NCBI GenBank assembly: GCA_934532985.1
Contig: CAKTAV010000005.1
Span: forward strand, 1-64,000
Reading direction: 5' to 3'
DNA length: 64,000 nt
From: an uncultured Butyricicoccus sp.
Lineage (GTDB): Bacteria; Bacillota; Clostridia; Oscillospirales; Butyricicoccaceae
The notes beneath the pieces were generated by a model. The model did no database searches and was not told the origin of the DNA. It worked only from the letters and a program-made list of their open reading frames with translations. Below are positions 25,713 through 32,756 of the stretch, piece by piece; position 1 is the stretch's first letter, and every line of letters begins with the position of its first letter. The translations under genes were made by a program, and so were the position numbers.

Positions 25713-25754
25713 AAAAAAACAAGCCGACCGCGGAAATTTCCGTGGTCGGCTTGT
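25713..25754 (-). terminator. terminator of blaI-blaR1
   Basis: ACAAGCCGACC pairs with GGTCGGCTTGT around a GCGG/CCGT-extended stem; on the minus strand the stem is followed by a run of T (25718-25713). Confidence 0.85.
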
Positions 25755-25775
25755 GCTATGTACTGTCCGTGCCGC

Positions 25776-27122
25776 TTATTTATGCGGGCATGGGTCATAG
25801 GTGACAGTACTGGTACGTTTCTTATTGATAATATTTCCGCACTTAGAACACCGCTTACAGGAATATTTTTTTACGGTGCATCCACCGGAGCTATTTTTTA
25901 GATGGACAGAAGAAGTGCCAGATACATAATTATGTGTACAGGTGGCGTTCGCAGATACTTCGTCTGGTGAAATAAATGTAACCGTTCCATCTTCAGCGAT
26001 GAAGTAAGCATCAGTTTGCGAGAAATATTTATCCTCTTCTGGAATTATAAGCTCATCAGTCTCATCGCCTTCGCTAAAGCAAACCCAATCAGCGTTGCCA
26101 TAATCAATTTCACCGGGATCATTGATTGCGATTCGAGGTACTTCATATGCCAATGTAGGTAGCAGGGCGACGGGAATTAACACGACAGCGGTGACAATCG
26201 CCATCAGAATACGTTTTTTCGCGGGGGACTTAATCAAGGCAATTCGCTCCTTTACGATAGAATAATTATTGGATGCAAACGGCACCGCCAGCTTTGGCTG
26301 CGGCTGCATGGCGTTGTTGATGAGCAGATGACCGTAGGCGGTGCGCTCCTCTTCGCTCAGCTCCGGTACGACGTTTTCGTCGCAGTGCAGCTCCATGCAT
26401 TTCTTGACCTCCCGAAAGAACAGATAGATCAGCGGATTGTAAAAGTGGAGCGCAACCGCGAGAAACGCCAGTGTGCGAAACAGGGTGTCGCGATAGCGGA
26501 CGTGCATCAGCTCGTGCATTAAAAGGAATTTTTGATTGCGGGGACGCTCGTCCTCCTCCAGAACGACGGTGGGATGTCGTGTGCCGCAGGTGAACACCGG
26601 AATGCCCTCCGGGGCGGCACAGATGCGGACATGACGCCGCTGCCGAAGCGTTTGATACGACTCGGGCAGAAGCGCTTCCGCCTCATTGGTGTGTCCATCA
26701 GTGCACAGGAGCGCCAGCTGCTTTTCCTGACGGCAGCGATAGCTGTAGTAGATCAGATATGCGACGGCTGCTGCTATGGCAAGCAAGACAACGCAGAGAA
26801 GGGCGATATCAATCGCTGGTATGGATAACTTCCCGTCATTGATATAAATGAGCTTGTAGAGGTTTACTTGCATCATTTCGCCAGGAGGTGGCGATACGGA
26901 AAATAAATCCGGCTTTCGCAAAACAAAGCGGAGAAAATCACGCAGATAATTTGCCAGCAGCGGGAAGGGCAGCAGATAAAACGCCAACACCAGCTGTAGC
27001 AGCCGATACCGGTAGGTGGGTGACAGCTTGCGCAGATACAGACGCGTTGCCGCGAGGTAGACAACAAGCGCAACACTGCCGCAAGCGCTCATGACGAGCA
27101 ATAAGTTGTTGAAATACATCAT
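25776..27122 (-). CDS. BlaR1-type M56 membrane metallopeptidase sensor
   Basis: A 448-aa membrane protein. Four TM helices surround a cytoplasmic M56 zinc peptidase: HELMH (about residue 205) and the downstream HCDENVV glutamate. After the last TM (ILMAIVTAVVLIPVALLPTLA, about 310) a 120-aa extracellular part follows. It is not a penicillin-binding sensor domain; it ends in a compact cysteine set (CKRCSKCG, then CPHK). So it probably senses something other than beta-lactams, by proteolytic signalling to BlaI. The start is taken as ATG 27122, 27 nt after blaI; the ribosome site is weak, so adjacent ATG 27119 is possible. A terminator follows. Confidence 0.85.
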   Translation of the reverse strand: MMYFNNLLLVMSACGSVALVVYLAATRLYLRKLSPTYRYRLLQLVLAFYLLPFPLLANYLRDFLRFVLRKPDLFSVSPPPGEMMQVNLYKLIYINDGKLSIPAIDIALLCVVLLAIAAAVAYLIYYSYRCRQEKQLALLCTDGHTNEAEALLPESYQTLRQRRHVRICAAPEGIPVFTCGTRHPTVVLEEDERPRNQKFLLMHELMHVRYRDTLFRTLAFLAVALHFYNPLIYLFFREVKKCMELHCDENVVPELSEEERTAYGHLLINNAMQPQPKLAVPFASNNYSIVKERIALIKSPAKKRILMAIVTAVVLIPVALLPTLAYEVPRIAINDPGEIDYGNADWVCFSEGDETDELIIPEEDKYFSQTDAYFIAEDGTVTFISPDEVSANATCTHNYVSGTSSVHLKNSSGGCTVKKYSCKRCSKCGNIINKKRTSTVTYDPCPHK

Positions 27123-27148
27123 AACAGTTGTATGCGGGGGCAAAAGTA

Positions 27149-27523
27149 TTATTGGTCGAGAAAATCGTGCAGTTCCTTGGCCTCTTCTTCGGTCAAAGCC
27201 TTGCCGCCGGTAAACGCAACCAAGAAATTGGTCAGCGATCCGCCGTAGTCCTGCTGAATCATACCCTTTGTCCACTGAGACAGGTATTCTTCCTGTGTAA
27301 GCTTGATAGAATAAAATTTGCGGAAACCGATTTTCTTTGATTGCAGAACACCTTTGACAATCAGCTTGGTGAGAACCGTGTGCGCCGTCTGCTGTTTCCA
27401 AACGTGCCCTTTGGTCTCCATAAACGCAATTACTTCATTGAGTGTATAGGTGTCTTCTGCGCCATCTTGCCAAAAAAGCTGCATCAGATCATATTCCGCA
27501 TCCGATAAACCGTGCCAACTCAT
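27149..27523 (-). CDS. BlaI/MecI/CopY family transcriptional repressor
   Basis: A 124-aa winged-helix repressor: SDAEYDLMQLFWQ opens the domain, TAHTVLTKLIVKGVLQSKKIG is the recognition helix and wing, and a short dimerisation tail follows. In the family it is cleaved on signal from the M56 partner, releasing its operators. Start ATG 27523 lies behind AAAAAGGAGAG; the longer frame runs through the promoter. First gene of blaI-blaR1. No beta-lactamase or penicillin-binding gene is nearby. Confidence 0.9.
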   Translation of the reverse strand: MSWHGLSDAEYDLMQLFWQDGAEDTYTLNEVIAFMETKGHVWKQQTAHTVLTKLIVKGVLQSKKIGFRKFYSIKLTQEEYLSQWTKGMIQQDYGGSLTNFLVAFTGGKALTEEEAKELHDFLDQ

Positions 27524-27575
27524 AACATTCTCTCCTTTTTTCAATTTATTGATATGTTGAGGTGATAGAAAAGTA

Positions 27576-27621
27576 AATATACTACAAAAACATAATATAC
27601 TAAATGTAAAGACTTTGTCAA
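27576..27621 (-). promoter_or_regulatory. blaI promoter with two operator-like sites
   Basis: Minus strand: TTGACA (27621-27616), 16-bp spacer, TATATT (27599-27594). Two AATATACT cores at 27576-27583 and 27594-27601, 18 bp apart, overlap and follow the -10; BlaI autoregulation is inferred. Confidence 0.65.
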
Positions 27622-27665
27622 GAGGGAATGCAGAAATAAAATTCTGTGTTATGAGAAAAAACTGA

Positions 27666-27694
27666 TTGACAAAACTGTTTACAACTAGTATACT
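27666..27694 (+). promoter_or_regulatory. strong forward promoter overlapping a blaI-type operator
   Basis: TTGACA at 27666-27671, 17-bp spacer, TATACT at 27689-27694. The palindromic core AGTATACT (27687-27694) matches the two sites at the blaI promoter and covers the -10. Confidence 0.65.
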
Positions 27695-27699
27695 AAGAA

Positions 27700-27975
27700 T
27701 AGAAATCGAACAGAAAGAGGCACATATCCTGAGGGATAGTGCGGATCTCGTGGTGGGGAATTTGGAGATGGTCTTTCTGTTGATATGCCGCATATGCACG
27801 AGGTTGTATCTATAAGTAGAGCCGATTGCAACGCATGAGACTGCGATCCAACAGTATGAAAATATACTGCGACTAGCGATACTGCGCTGACAAATCGGCT
27901 GATGTGGGAATGATGGCTGGCAGTTGTGCAGTCGCTACTGACATTGCGGAAAAGGAATAATTTCCGAATACTAAT
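27700..27975 (+). other. non-coding stretch downstream of the blaI-type promoter
   Basis: No ORF above 20 codons has a convincing ribosome site. Visible are a 15-codon ORF at about 27769 and a CAGTAT-N6-ATACTG hairpin (about 27852-27869), which contains a further AATATACT at 27861-27868. A regulatory RNA or a decayed gene are both possible. Confidence 0.3.
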
Positions 27976-27978
27976 ACC

Positions 27979-28019
27979 AAAAAAGATGAGCGCCCGTGTG
28001 GATATCCACGCGGGCGCTT
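27979..28019 (-). terminator. terminator of the DUF2798-like gene
   Basis: A long stem with outer AGCGCCCG/CGGGCGCT arms (27989-28018) and T run on the minus strand. It could also stop transcripts arriving from 27694 on the plus strand. Confidence 0.85.
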
Positions 28020-28034
28020 GTCTGTTGTATACAA

Positions 28035-28523
28035 TTATGCCTTCTCCGGCTGAGCGGAAGCAGCGGGCAGATGCTTGACGCAGAAGGCAAATGCATTGCG
28101 CACCGCCGGACCGGCAAAGAAAATCTGCCAGCAAAGCGCCATCGGAAAATTCTGCACGGTCTTTTGCAGACCGAATGCGATAATCTGGCTGCCCGGATCC
28201 ATGAACAGAAAGGTCGCAATAAAGCTCATCACGGGACACATCAGACAGACAATCATTGTGGAGATGGCAATCGTGATAAACACCGGCTTGTCCTGCGGCG
28301 ACACGATACGGAATGCTAGCTTGGTAGCGAGCTTTTCCACGACAAAAAATTCCAGAATGCAGGCGATCGGCCACATAATCGGGATTTCGTGGAATGCGAG
28401 GGCAAAGACCTCATTCGTCATACCGCCCTTGTCCATCGCGATGTTGTAGCAGACCATGGCATATACCATGACAAATGCCATGATGAGGGTAAAAATTACG
28501 TTTTGCAGTTTTGTTCTTGGCAT
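28035..28523 (-). CDS. DUF2798-like multi-pass membrane protein
   Basis: A 162-aa protein with four predicted TM helices: NVIFTLIMAFVMVYAMVCYN, IMWPIACILEFFVVEKLA, PVFITIAISTMIVCLMCPVMSFI and FPMALCWQIFFAGPAVRNAF. The repeated F-M/P-x-x-M pattern and length match the DUF2798 family; function unknown. Start ATG 28523 follows AGGAGGAG. It is single, with its own terminator, and divergent from the DUF6442-like/XRE pair. Confidence 0.7.
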   Translation of the reverse strand: MPRTKLQNVIFTLIMAFVMVYAMVCYNIAMDKGGMTNEVFALAFHEIPIMWPIACILEFFVVEKLATKLAFRIVSPQDKPVFITIAISTMIVCLMCPVMSFIATFLFMDPGSQIIAFGLQKTVQNFPMALCWQIFFAGPAVRNAFAFCVKHLPAASAQPEKA

Positions 28524-28715
28524 AAATAGCTCCTCCTTTTGTAAAAATGGGCGCAAAAAAACACATGCGTGTTGTTCGTTAATCAGTGAGCAGAGCGCAC
28601 ATGTGTCGTTTCCAATTCATACCAAGTCTTTTGCAATTTTCAATTCTATTTATTTTATCACGGCGCGGAAAAAAATGCAAGAACTTTTTTTGAACAGAAA
28701 ACTTGGTAAAAAGTA

Positions 28716-28744
28716 TTGACAAGTTTACTTGGCGGTGATATTCT
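28716..28744 (+). promoter_or_regulatory. promoter with CAAGT-TT-ACTTG operator
   Basis: TTGACA (28716-28721), 17-bp spacer, TATTCT (28739-28744). A perfect inverted repeat CAAGT-TT-ACTTG (28720-28731) overlaps the -35 edge and spacer, and further ACTTGG/ACTTGT half-sites flank it. Autoregulation by the XRE protein downstream is inferred. The rest of 28524-28715 has no gene. Confidence 0.7.
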
Positions 28745-28789
28745 TTGCTTGCAAAGAAAACTTGTCATATTGTTGTAGGAGGGGATCGT

Positions 28790-29116
28790 ATGAATCGACA
28801 AGAAGTTTTAGAGCGAGCACAGCGAGAGGGCCGAAACGGAAACGACGAGGGAATGAAGCGGGCGGAAGACCGCGGACGCAAAATTGCGCTTTCTGTCATT
28901 ACCTTGGTGTATATTTTCGTTCTGATCGTTAATTTGCTGTACAATAAGACAGAGTATAATTGCATTCCGAATGCGTTTTTCTGTGCAACCATTGCGGCAG
29001 AGATGTATGCACGCTTTTGCTTTACACGTAAGAAGAGCACGCTGATTTTGATATTTTTTGCTATTTTGGCGGTTGTACTGTCGCTCATTCAGTATGTCGG
29101 CATGGTGCAGCCATGA
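28790..29116 (+). CDS. DUF6442-like small membrane protein
   Basis: A 108-aa protein: a charged N-terminus (MNRQEVLERAQREGRNGNDEG), then three TM helices (IALSVITLVYIFVLIVNLLY, AFFCATIAAEMYARFCF, STLILIFFAILAVVLSLIQYVG). The layout matches the DUF6442 family, small membrane proteins encoded next to XRE regulators. Start behind GGAGGGG. It overlaps the XRE gene by ATGA. Function unknown; a membrane partner that modulates the regulator is a fair guess. Confidence 0.72.
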   Translation: MNRQEVLERAQREGRNGNDEGMKRAEDRGRKIALSVITLVYIFVLIVNLLYNKTEYNCIPNAFFCATIAAEMYARFCFTRKKSTLILIFFAILAVVLSLIQYVGMVQP

Positions 29117-29325
29117 ATAGCGAGCTGATTCTGAAAAACCGCCTGAAAGAGGTTCGGACACAGCAAAAGCTGTCGCAAGCCCAGCTGGCGGAGATGGTCG
29201 GCGTGTCGCGCAATACGATCAGCTCGATCGAAACCGGACAGTTTAACCCGACGGCAAAGCTCGCGTTGATTTTATGTATCGCGCTGGACAAAAAATTCGA
29301 GGAGCTGTTTTATTTTGACGAATAA
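29113..29325 (+). CDS. small XRE-family HTH transcriptional regulator
   Basis: A 70-aa Cro/C1-type HTH protein: KNRLKEVRTQQKLSQAQLAEMVGVSRNTISSIETGQFNP is the full helix-turn-helix, and LILCIALDKKFEELFYFDE is the usual tail of this YozG-like class. Translationally coupled to the membrane protein upstream. It likely binds the palindrome at 28720-28731. Confidence 0.9.
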   Translation: MNSELILKNRLKEVRTQQKLSQAQLAEMVGVSRNTISSIETGQFNPTAKLALILCIALDKKFEELFYFDE

Positions 29326-29396
29326 TCGCCGCGCTTGCATTCGGTAAACCGATGTGTTAGGATGAGAGCGAACTGTGTTGTTGGGAGGTGTACATG

Positions 29397-29624
29397 ATGA
29401 AAAAAGCAATTATCGGGGGATTTTTAACGTTGGCGGGCGTGATTGGTTCCAGTTTGATGCTGGTTTTAACCGGACTGCATCCGGCGAGTGAATGGACAAC
29501 CCCACCCGGCCGGGTGCTCACCACGATGATGGAAAACGGAACGCTGCTCCCGGCTATTTTGTTCTTTGTCCTTCTGGTGATCGGTCTGTATATCCTGACC
29601 GGTGAATTCTTATCGAAAAAGTAA
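29397..29624 (+). CDS. small two-TM membrane protein
   Basis: A 75-aa hypothetical protein with two hydrophobic helices (AIIGGFLTLAGVIGSSLMLVL and TLLPAILFFVLLVIGLYILTG) and a short extracellular loop with TTPPGRV. GGGAGG at 29383-29388 allows ATG 29394 or 29397; the latter has better spacing. It follows the XRE gene by 71 nt and may be part of the same transcript. Function unknown. Confidence 0.65.
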   Translation: MKKAIIGGFLTLAGVIGSSLMLVLTGLHPASEWTTPPGRVLTTMMENGTLLPAILFFVLLVIGLYILTGEFLSKK

Positions 29625-29638
29625 ATATCACGTAGTGG

Positions 29639-29678
29639 AAAAGGGTCTGTTGCTTTGATTTGGCAACAGACCCTTTTT
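29639..29678. terminator. bidirectional terminator
   Basis: AAAAGGGTCTGTTGC-type arm (29639-29653) pairs with 29663-29677, then T. It serves the small membrane gene and the convergent TetR operon. Confidence 0.88.
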
Positions 29679-29682
29679 GTGC

Positions 29683-30276
29683 TTATTTTCGCCCGATATA
29701 TCGCGATACGTGCCGCTTATATTGCACATATTCCATGCCAAACCGCCGCTCCATAAATTGCTCCTCCTGCAAAATTTGCAGATGCAGCATAACCATGGCA
29801 AACGCTGTAAACAAAAGCAGCAACGGGTTGGAAAACAGCAGCAGTACACCGAGATACATCAAATCAAAGCCGAGAAAGGCGGGATTGCGGCTGAAGGAAT
29901 AGATGCCGTCTGTGACCAACTCGGTTTCGTCTTGGTCAGGGATTCCGGCGCGCCAGCTGCTTTTCATCGAGATAACCGAAACAAGAAAGAGGACATCTCC
30001 AAGCAAGCCAATCCCAAAGCCGCCTATCCGTGCACCGAAGGGCAGCATGCTCCAGTCAAATACGATGGAGAGCAGCTGAACGGCAACAATGCTGTAGGTT
30101 GCCAGCCCCATCAGCGATTCTACGCGGAGGAGCGTGCCGCTTTTGCGGCGCCCGACCTGGTTGGTTTGAATGCCTTGCCGCCGCTGGATCAGCATTTTTC
30201 CGAAATAAATGGCGTAAAACAGGGCGAGAAGCAGAAGGGCAAGCACGCGATAGAGCAAAATAAGAGATGGACTCAT
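29683..30276 (-). CDS. isoprenylcysteine carboxyl methyltransferase (ICMT)-like membrane protein
   Basis: A 197-aa membrane enzyme of the ICMT/phospholipid-methyltransferase superfamily. It has five hydrophobic segments and the SAM-binding C-terminal signature: VTDGIYSFSRNPAFLGFDLMYLG, then LQILQEEQFMERRFGMEYVQYKRHVSRYIG (RNP, EE and RY are conserved). In bacteria the substrate is usually unknown; small hydrophobic thiols or lipids are possible. Start behind GAGGAGG, overlapping the hydrolase stop (ATGA). Last gene of the TetR operon. Confidence 0.82.
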   Translation of the reverse strand: MSPSLILLYRVLALLLLALFYAIYFGKMLIQRRQGIQTNQVGRRKSGTLLRVESLMGLATYSIVAVQLLSIVFDWSMLPFGARIGGFGIGLLGDVLFLVSVISMKSSWRAGIPDQDETELVTDGIYSFSRNPAFLGFDLMYLGVLLLFSNPLLLLFTAFAMVMLHLQILQEEQFMERRFGMEYVQYKRHVSRYIGRK

Positions 30277-31001
30277 CGTGGTTCCTCCTCTCGCTGTGCG
30301 GAAAAATTGGAGAGGACGCGCTGCTCCCAATCGCGTAAAAAGACAAGCTGATCCGGTGTGTGAAACCAGTGCTCGCCGCCCGGCATAACGGTCAGCCCTG
30401 CATTGCTTTGCTGCGTGAAACGGTCGATTACCGCGCGCGGAATGAGCGCGTCGTTCTCCGCATACAAGATGTGCGTAGCGGGGCCGAGAGCACGAACCGG
30501 ATGCGCGCGCGCCCAGCATAAATACTCCCACGAGAGCGTTGGGCCAAAGGAGGTTGGAACTTCCTTTTCACGGAAGAGTTGAGCCTCCGTGACACCGGCC
30601 TGCGCCATCATGCTGTCGATCATCGCTTCCATATCAAGAAGAGGGGAGACCAGCAGAGACAGCGGGATGGACTCCCCGGCAAACGCCAGCAGGGCAAAAT
30701 AGGCGCCAATGCTGGTCGCGCGGACGGCAATTTGCGTCCAGTGCGCCGTGGCATATTGCATCACAGCGTGAAGTTCCGGTATGACCTTCCATGGCAAAAG
30801 CTTCGTACGGTCCTGTCGTTCGCCGTGCTCTGGAAGATCAATGCTCAATACCTGGTATCCATAAAGGACAGCGCGTTCTGCAAACGGAATGGCTTCTTCC
30901 TTGTTTCCGCCCTGTCCGTGGACAAACAATATGACGCGGTCGGTCGGGTCGCCGCAGAGCAAAGTCGGAATATGATGAATTTCCATTGTCTGTTTCAGCA
31001 T
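30273..31001 (-). CDS. alpha/beta hydrolase
   Basis: A 242-aa serine hydrolase: HGQGG oxyanion motif (about residues 27-31), nucleophile in ATSIGAYFALL, acid in LYAENDALIP and His in GGEHWFHTP. No signal peptide. The nucleophile elbow is T-S-I-G-A, not the strict GxSxG. Start ATG 31001 follows AAAGGA; the frame is open 27 codons further. The BAAT/dienelactone-like group is closest by eye. Third gene of the TetR operon, 102 nt after the methyltransferase. Confidence 0.82.
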   Translation of the reverse strand: MLKQTMEIHHIPTLLCGDPTDRVILFVHGQGGNKEEAIPFAERAVLYGYQVLSIDLPEHGERQDRTKLLPWKVIPELHAVMQYATAHWTQIAVRATSIGAYFALLAFAGESIPLSLLVSPLLDMEAMIDSMMAQAGVTEAQLFREKEVPTSFGPTLSWEYLCWARAHPVRALGPATHILYAENDALIPRAVIDRFTQQSNAGLTVMPGGEHWFHTPDQLVFLRDWEQRVLSNFSAQREEEPR

Positions 31002-31103
31002 CCAAATACGTCCTTTCTGAAGTAATAGAATGCGGAATGTCGATTCTACCTGCATTATATGGGGAGAAGGAGACAAAGTCAACGCTCCGTTTGGACGGAA
31101 AAT

Positions 31104-31820
31104 TTACTTCTTGCGCAGAACGATTTGAATGAAGTTCAGATAGCGGCCTCCTCCGGCATGCATGGATTTCCGGTCGCCGATGGCGTACTCGTTTTCCTGT
31201 CGCAGCCAGTCGTTCCATACTTCTTCGTTGGATTGCATCTCGGATACCTCGATGATCTCAGCCCCGCGGCACTGTGAGACGATATTGTGCCAATACGCAA
31301 CATCATGCAGATAATCCAGTTGTTCCGGCGTCCAAGAGAGCAGCAGCTCGGGCGGCAGATTGTCATGGCAGTCGTGCTTCATGCCGGGAATTGCGAGATA
31401 GAGATATCCGCCGGATCGAACGAAGGGAAGTAGCTTGGCATCCAAAAACTGCGGATCGCGTCCGAAATAGTTGTAGGAATCCGTGCTGACGATGGCATCA
31501 AAGAAGCCGAGCGGGAATGGCAGAGAAGAAGCGTCAGCTTTGACTGGGATAATCTGCTGGTCGGACAGACCGGCTTCACGGAAAAACCTGCGGTTGTCCT
31601 CCGGATCGCTCCAAAGGTCAGAGGCATAGACGGTAAAACCGTATTCTTTGGCAAGAAAGACCGAGGTTAGTCCCTGACCGCTGCCGAGGTCACAGACTGT
31701 GGCTCCGTCGGGAATGTGATGATGCATCAGCAGCTCTTCTTCGAGTTTGACGGGGTTTGGTCCCATGATTTTGGCGAGGTATTCCGGTGCTTGATAAGCT
31801 TGACTACGTGGATAATTCAT
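31104..31820 (-). CDS. class I SAM-dependent methyltransferase
   Basis: A 238-aa enzyme with motif I VCDLGSGQGLTSVFLA (about residues 41-56), acidic motif II YASDLW, motif III around ADASSLPFPLGFFDAIVS and the post-motif GGYLYLAIPG. The cyclopropane-synthase/UbiE-like layout is common; the substrate is unknown. Start behind AAGGAGG, 15 nt after tetR. Confidence 0.88.
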   Translation of the reverse strand: MNYPRSQAYQAPEYLAKIMGPNPVKLEEELLMHHHIPDGATVCDLGSGQGLTSVFLAKEYGFTVYASDLWSDPEDNRRFFREAGLSDQQIIPVKADASSLPFPLGFFDAIVSTDSYNYFGRDPQFLDAKLLPFVRSGGYLYLAIPGMKHDCHDNLPPELLLSWTPEQLDYLHDVAYWHNIVSQCRGAEIIEVSEMQSNEEVWNDWLRQENEYAIGDRKSMHAGGGRYLNFIQIVLRKK

Positions 31821-31835
31821 GTGATTTCCTCCTTT

Positions 31836-32453
31836 TTATGATTGAGAGAGTGGCTTGCAGAAGGATAGCAGTTCCTCCTGTATCGTGTCGAGGGTGACGT
31901 CAAGTGCACGAAGGACGGACGCTTTGTCGTCCGCGTGGTCGTAGAGGGTATAGAACAGAAACATAGGAGCATAGAGTCGGGTTGCGGCGAGATGCGGCTG
32001 GGGTATCTTCAGACTGTCCAGCAGATCCGTAACGTACCCCACGGGACCGGAGGAGAGATATTGCCGATAGAGTTTACTCATTTTTTCACTGCGATACTGC
32101 TCCAGCGTCAGCATACGGCGGAAGGAAGCGGCAAAATCATCCTCTGTCCAGTAACGAAACTGTGCCTTGCTGTAGGCGATCAGCTGAGCGAGAGAGGAGG
32201 CGTGATATTGCTCCGGCATCTCTTTCAGCGTGCCCTCCGGCAGAGAGAAGGCAGCAGCATTTTCGGCATCGCGCTGTTCCATTCGCAGGAGAATGTGGTC
32301 GAAGATATCCTGCTTGCTGGTGTAATGGCGGTACAGTGCGCCCTTTGTCATGCCGAGCGCGGAGGCGATTTGGCGGACGGAGACCGCCTCATATCCGTCG
32401 CAGGCAAACAGGGATAAGGCCGCAAGCAGAATACGTTCTTTGGTCTGAGACAT
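31836..32453 (-). CDS. TetR/AcrR family transcriptional regulator
   Basis: A 205-aa repressor. The N-terminal HTH is classical: ERILLAALSLFACDGYEAVSVRQIASALGMTKGALYRHYTSKQDIF. The C-terminal ligand domain is all-helical. AGGAGG precedes the ATG. First gene of its operon, directly downstream of a large double palindrome that overlaps its own promoter, so autorepression is very likely. Ligand unknown. Confidence 0.92.
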   Translation of the reverse strand: MSQTKERILLAALSLFACDGYEAVSVRQIASALGMTKGALYRHYTSKQDIFDHILLRMEQRDAENAAAFSLPEGTLKEMPEQYHASSLAQLIAYSKAQFRYWTEDDFAASFRRMLTLEQYRSEKMSKLYRQYLSSGPVGYVTDLLDSLKIPQPHLAATRLYAPMFLFYTLYDHADDKASVLRALDVTLDTIQEELLSFCKPLSQS

Positions 32454-32478
32454 AGTGTTCCTCCTAGGGGATTGGATG

Positions 32479-32526
32479 TAAACGATCGTTCACAAATAGT
32501 ATAGTGAACGATCGTTTATGTGTCAA
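32479..32526 (-). promoter_or_regulatory. tetR-operon promoter inside a double palindromic operator
   Basis: Minus strand: TTGACA (32526-32521), 17-bp spacer, TATACT (32503-32498). TAAACGATCGTTCAC (32479-32493) and its exact reverse complement (32504-32518) flank the -10; each arm itself contains the palindrome AACGATCGTT. One arm fills the spacer, the other follows the -10. Confidence 0.9.
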
Positions 32527-32652
32527 GGGGTGAGAAGAGAAAAAGTGGTAGGAAAGAAAAAGAGAAGAAAAGATTTACATAGGTTGATTACTATATCAGA
32601 ATATAAATGCCTGAACGGAGCGTAAAAACACTGAAAAATGCCTAGAAATAGC

Positions 32653-32682
32653 TTGAAAACAACCACACTGTTGTGGTATGCA
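32653..32682 (+). promoter_or_regulatory. possible promoter/operator of the FMN-binding gene
   Basis: TTGAAA (32653-32658), 18-bp spacer, TATGCA (32677-32682), with the dyad ACCACA-N4-TGTGGT (32662-32677) filling the spacer. Weak -10; tentative. Confidence 0.35.
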
Positions 32683-32756
32683 TTAAATCAAAACAATTAG
32701 CTTGAGCTAATAATACTGCGGTTGGCTGAGGCAAACAAAATACAGGGAGGTTAGAC

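Noticed and set aside
27523..27799. N-terminal extension of BlaI by 92 codons
   Set aside because: The extension crosses the promoter and operator sites; the ATG at 27523 has a strong Shine-Dalgarno and matches family length.
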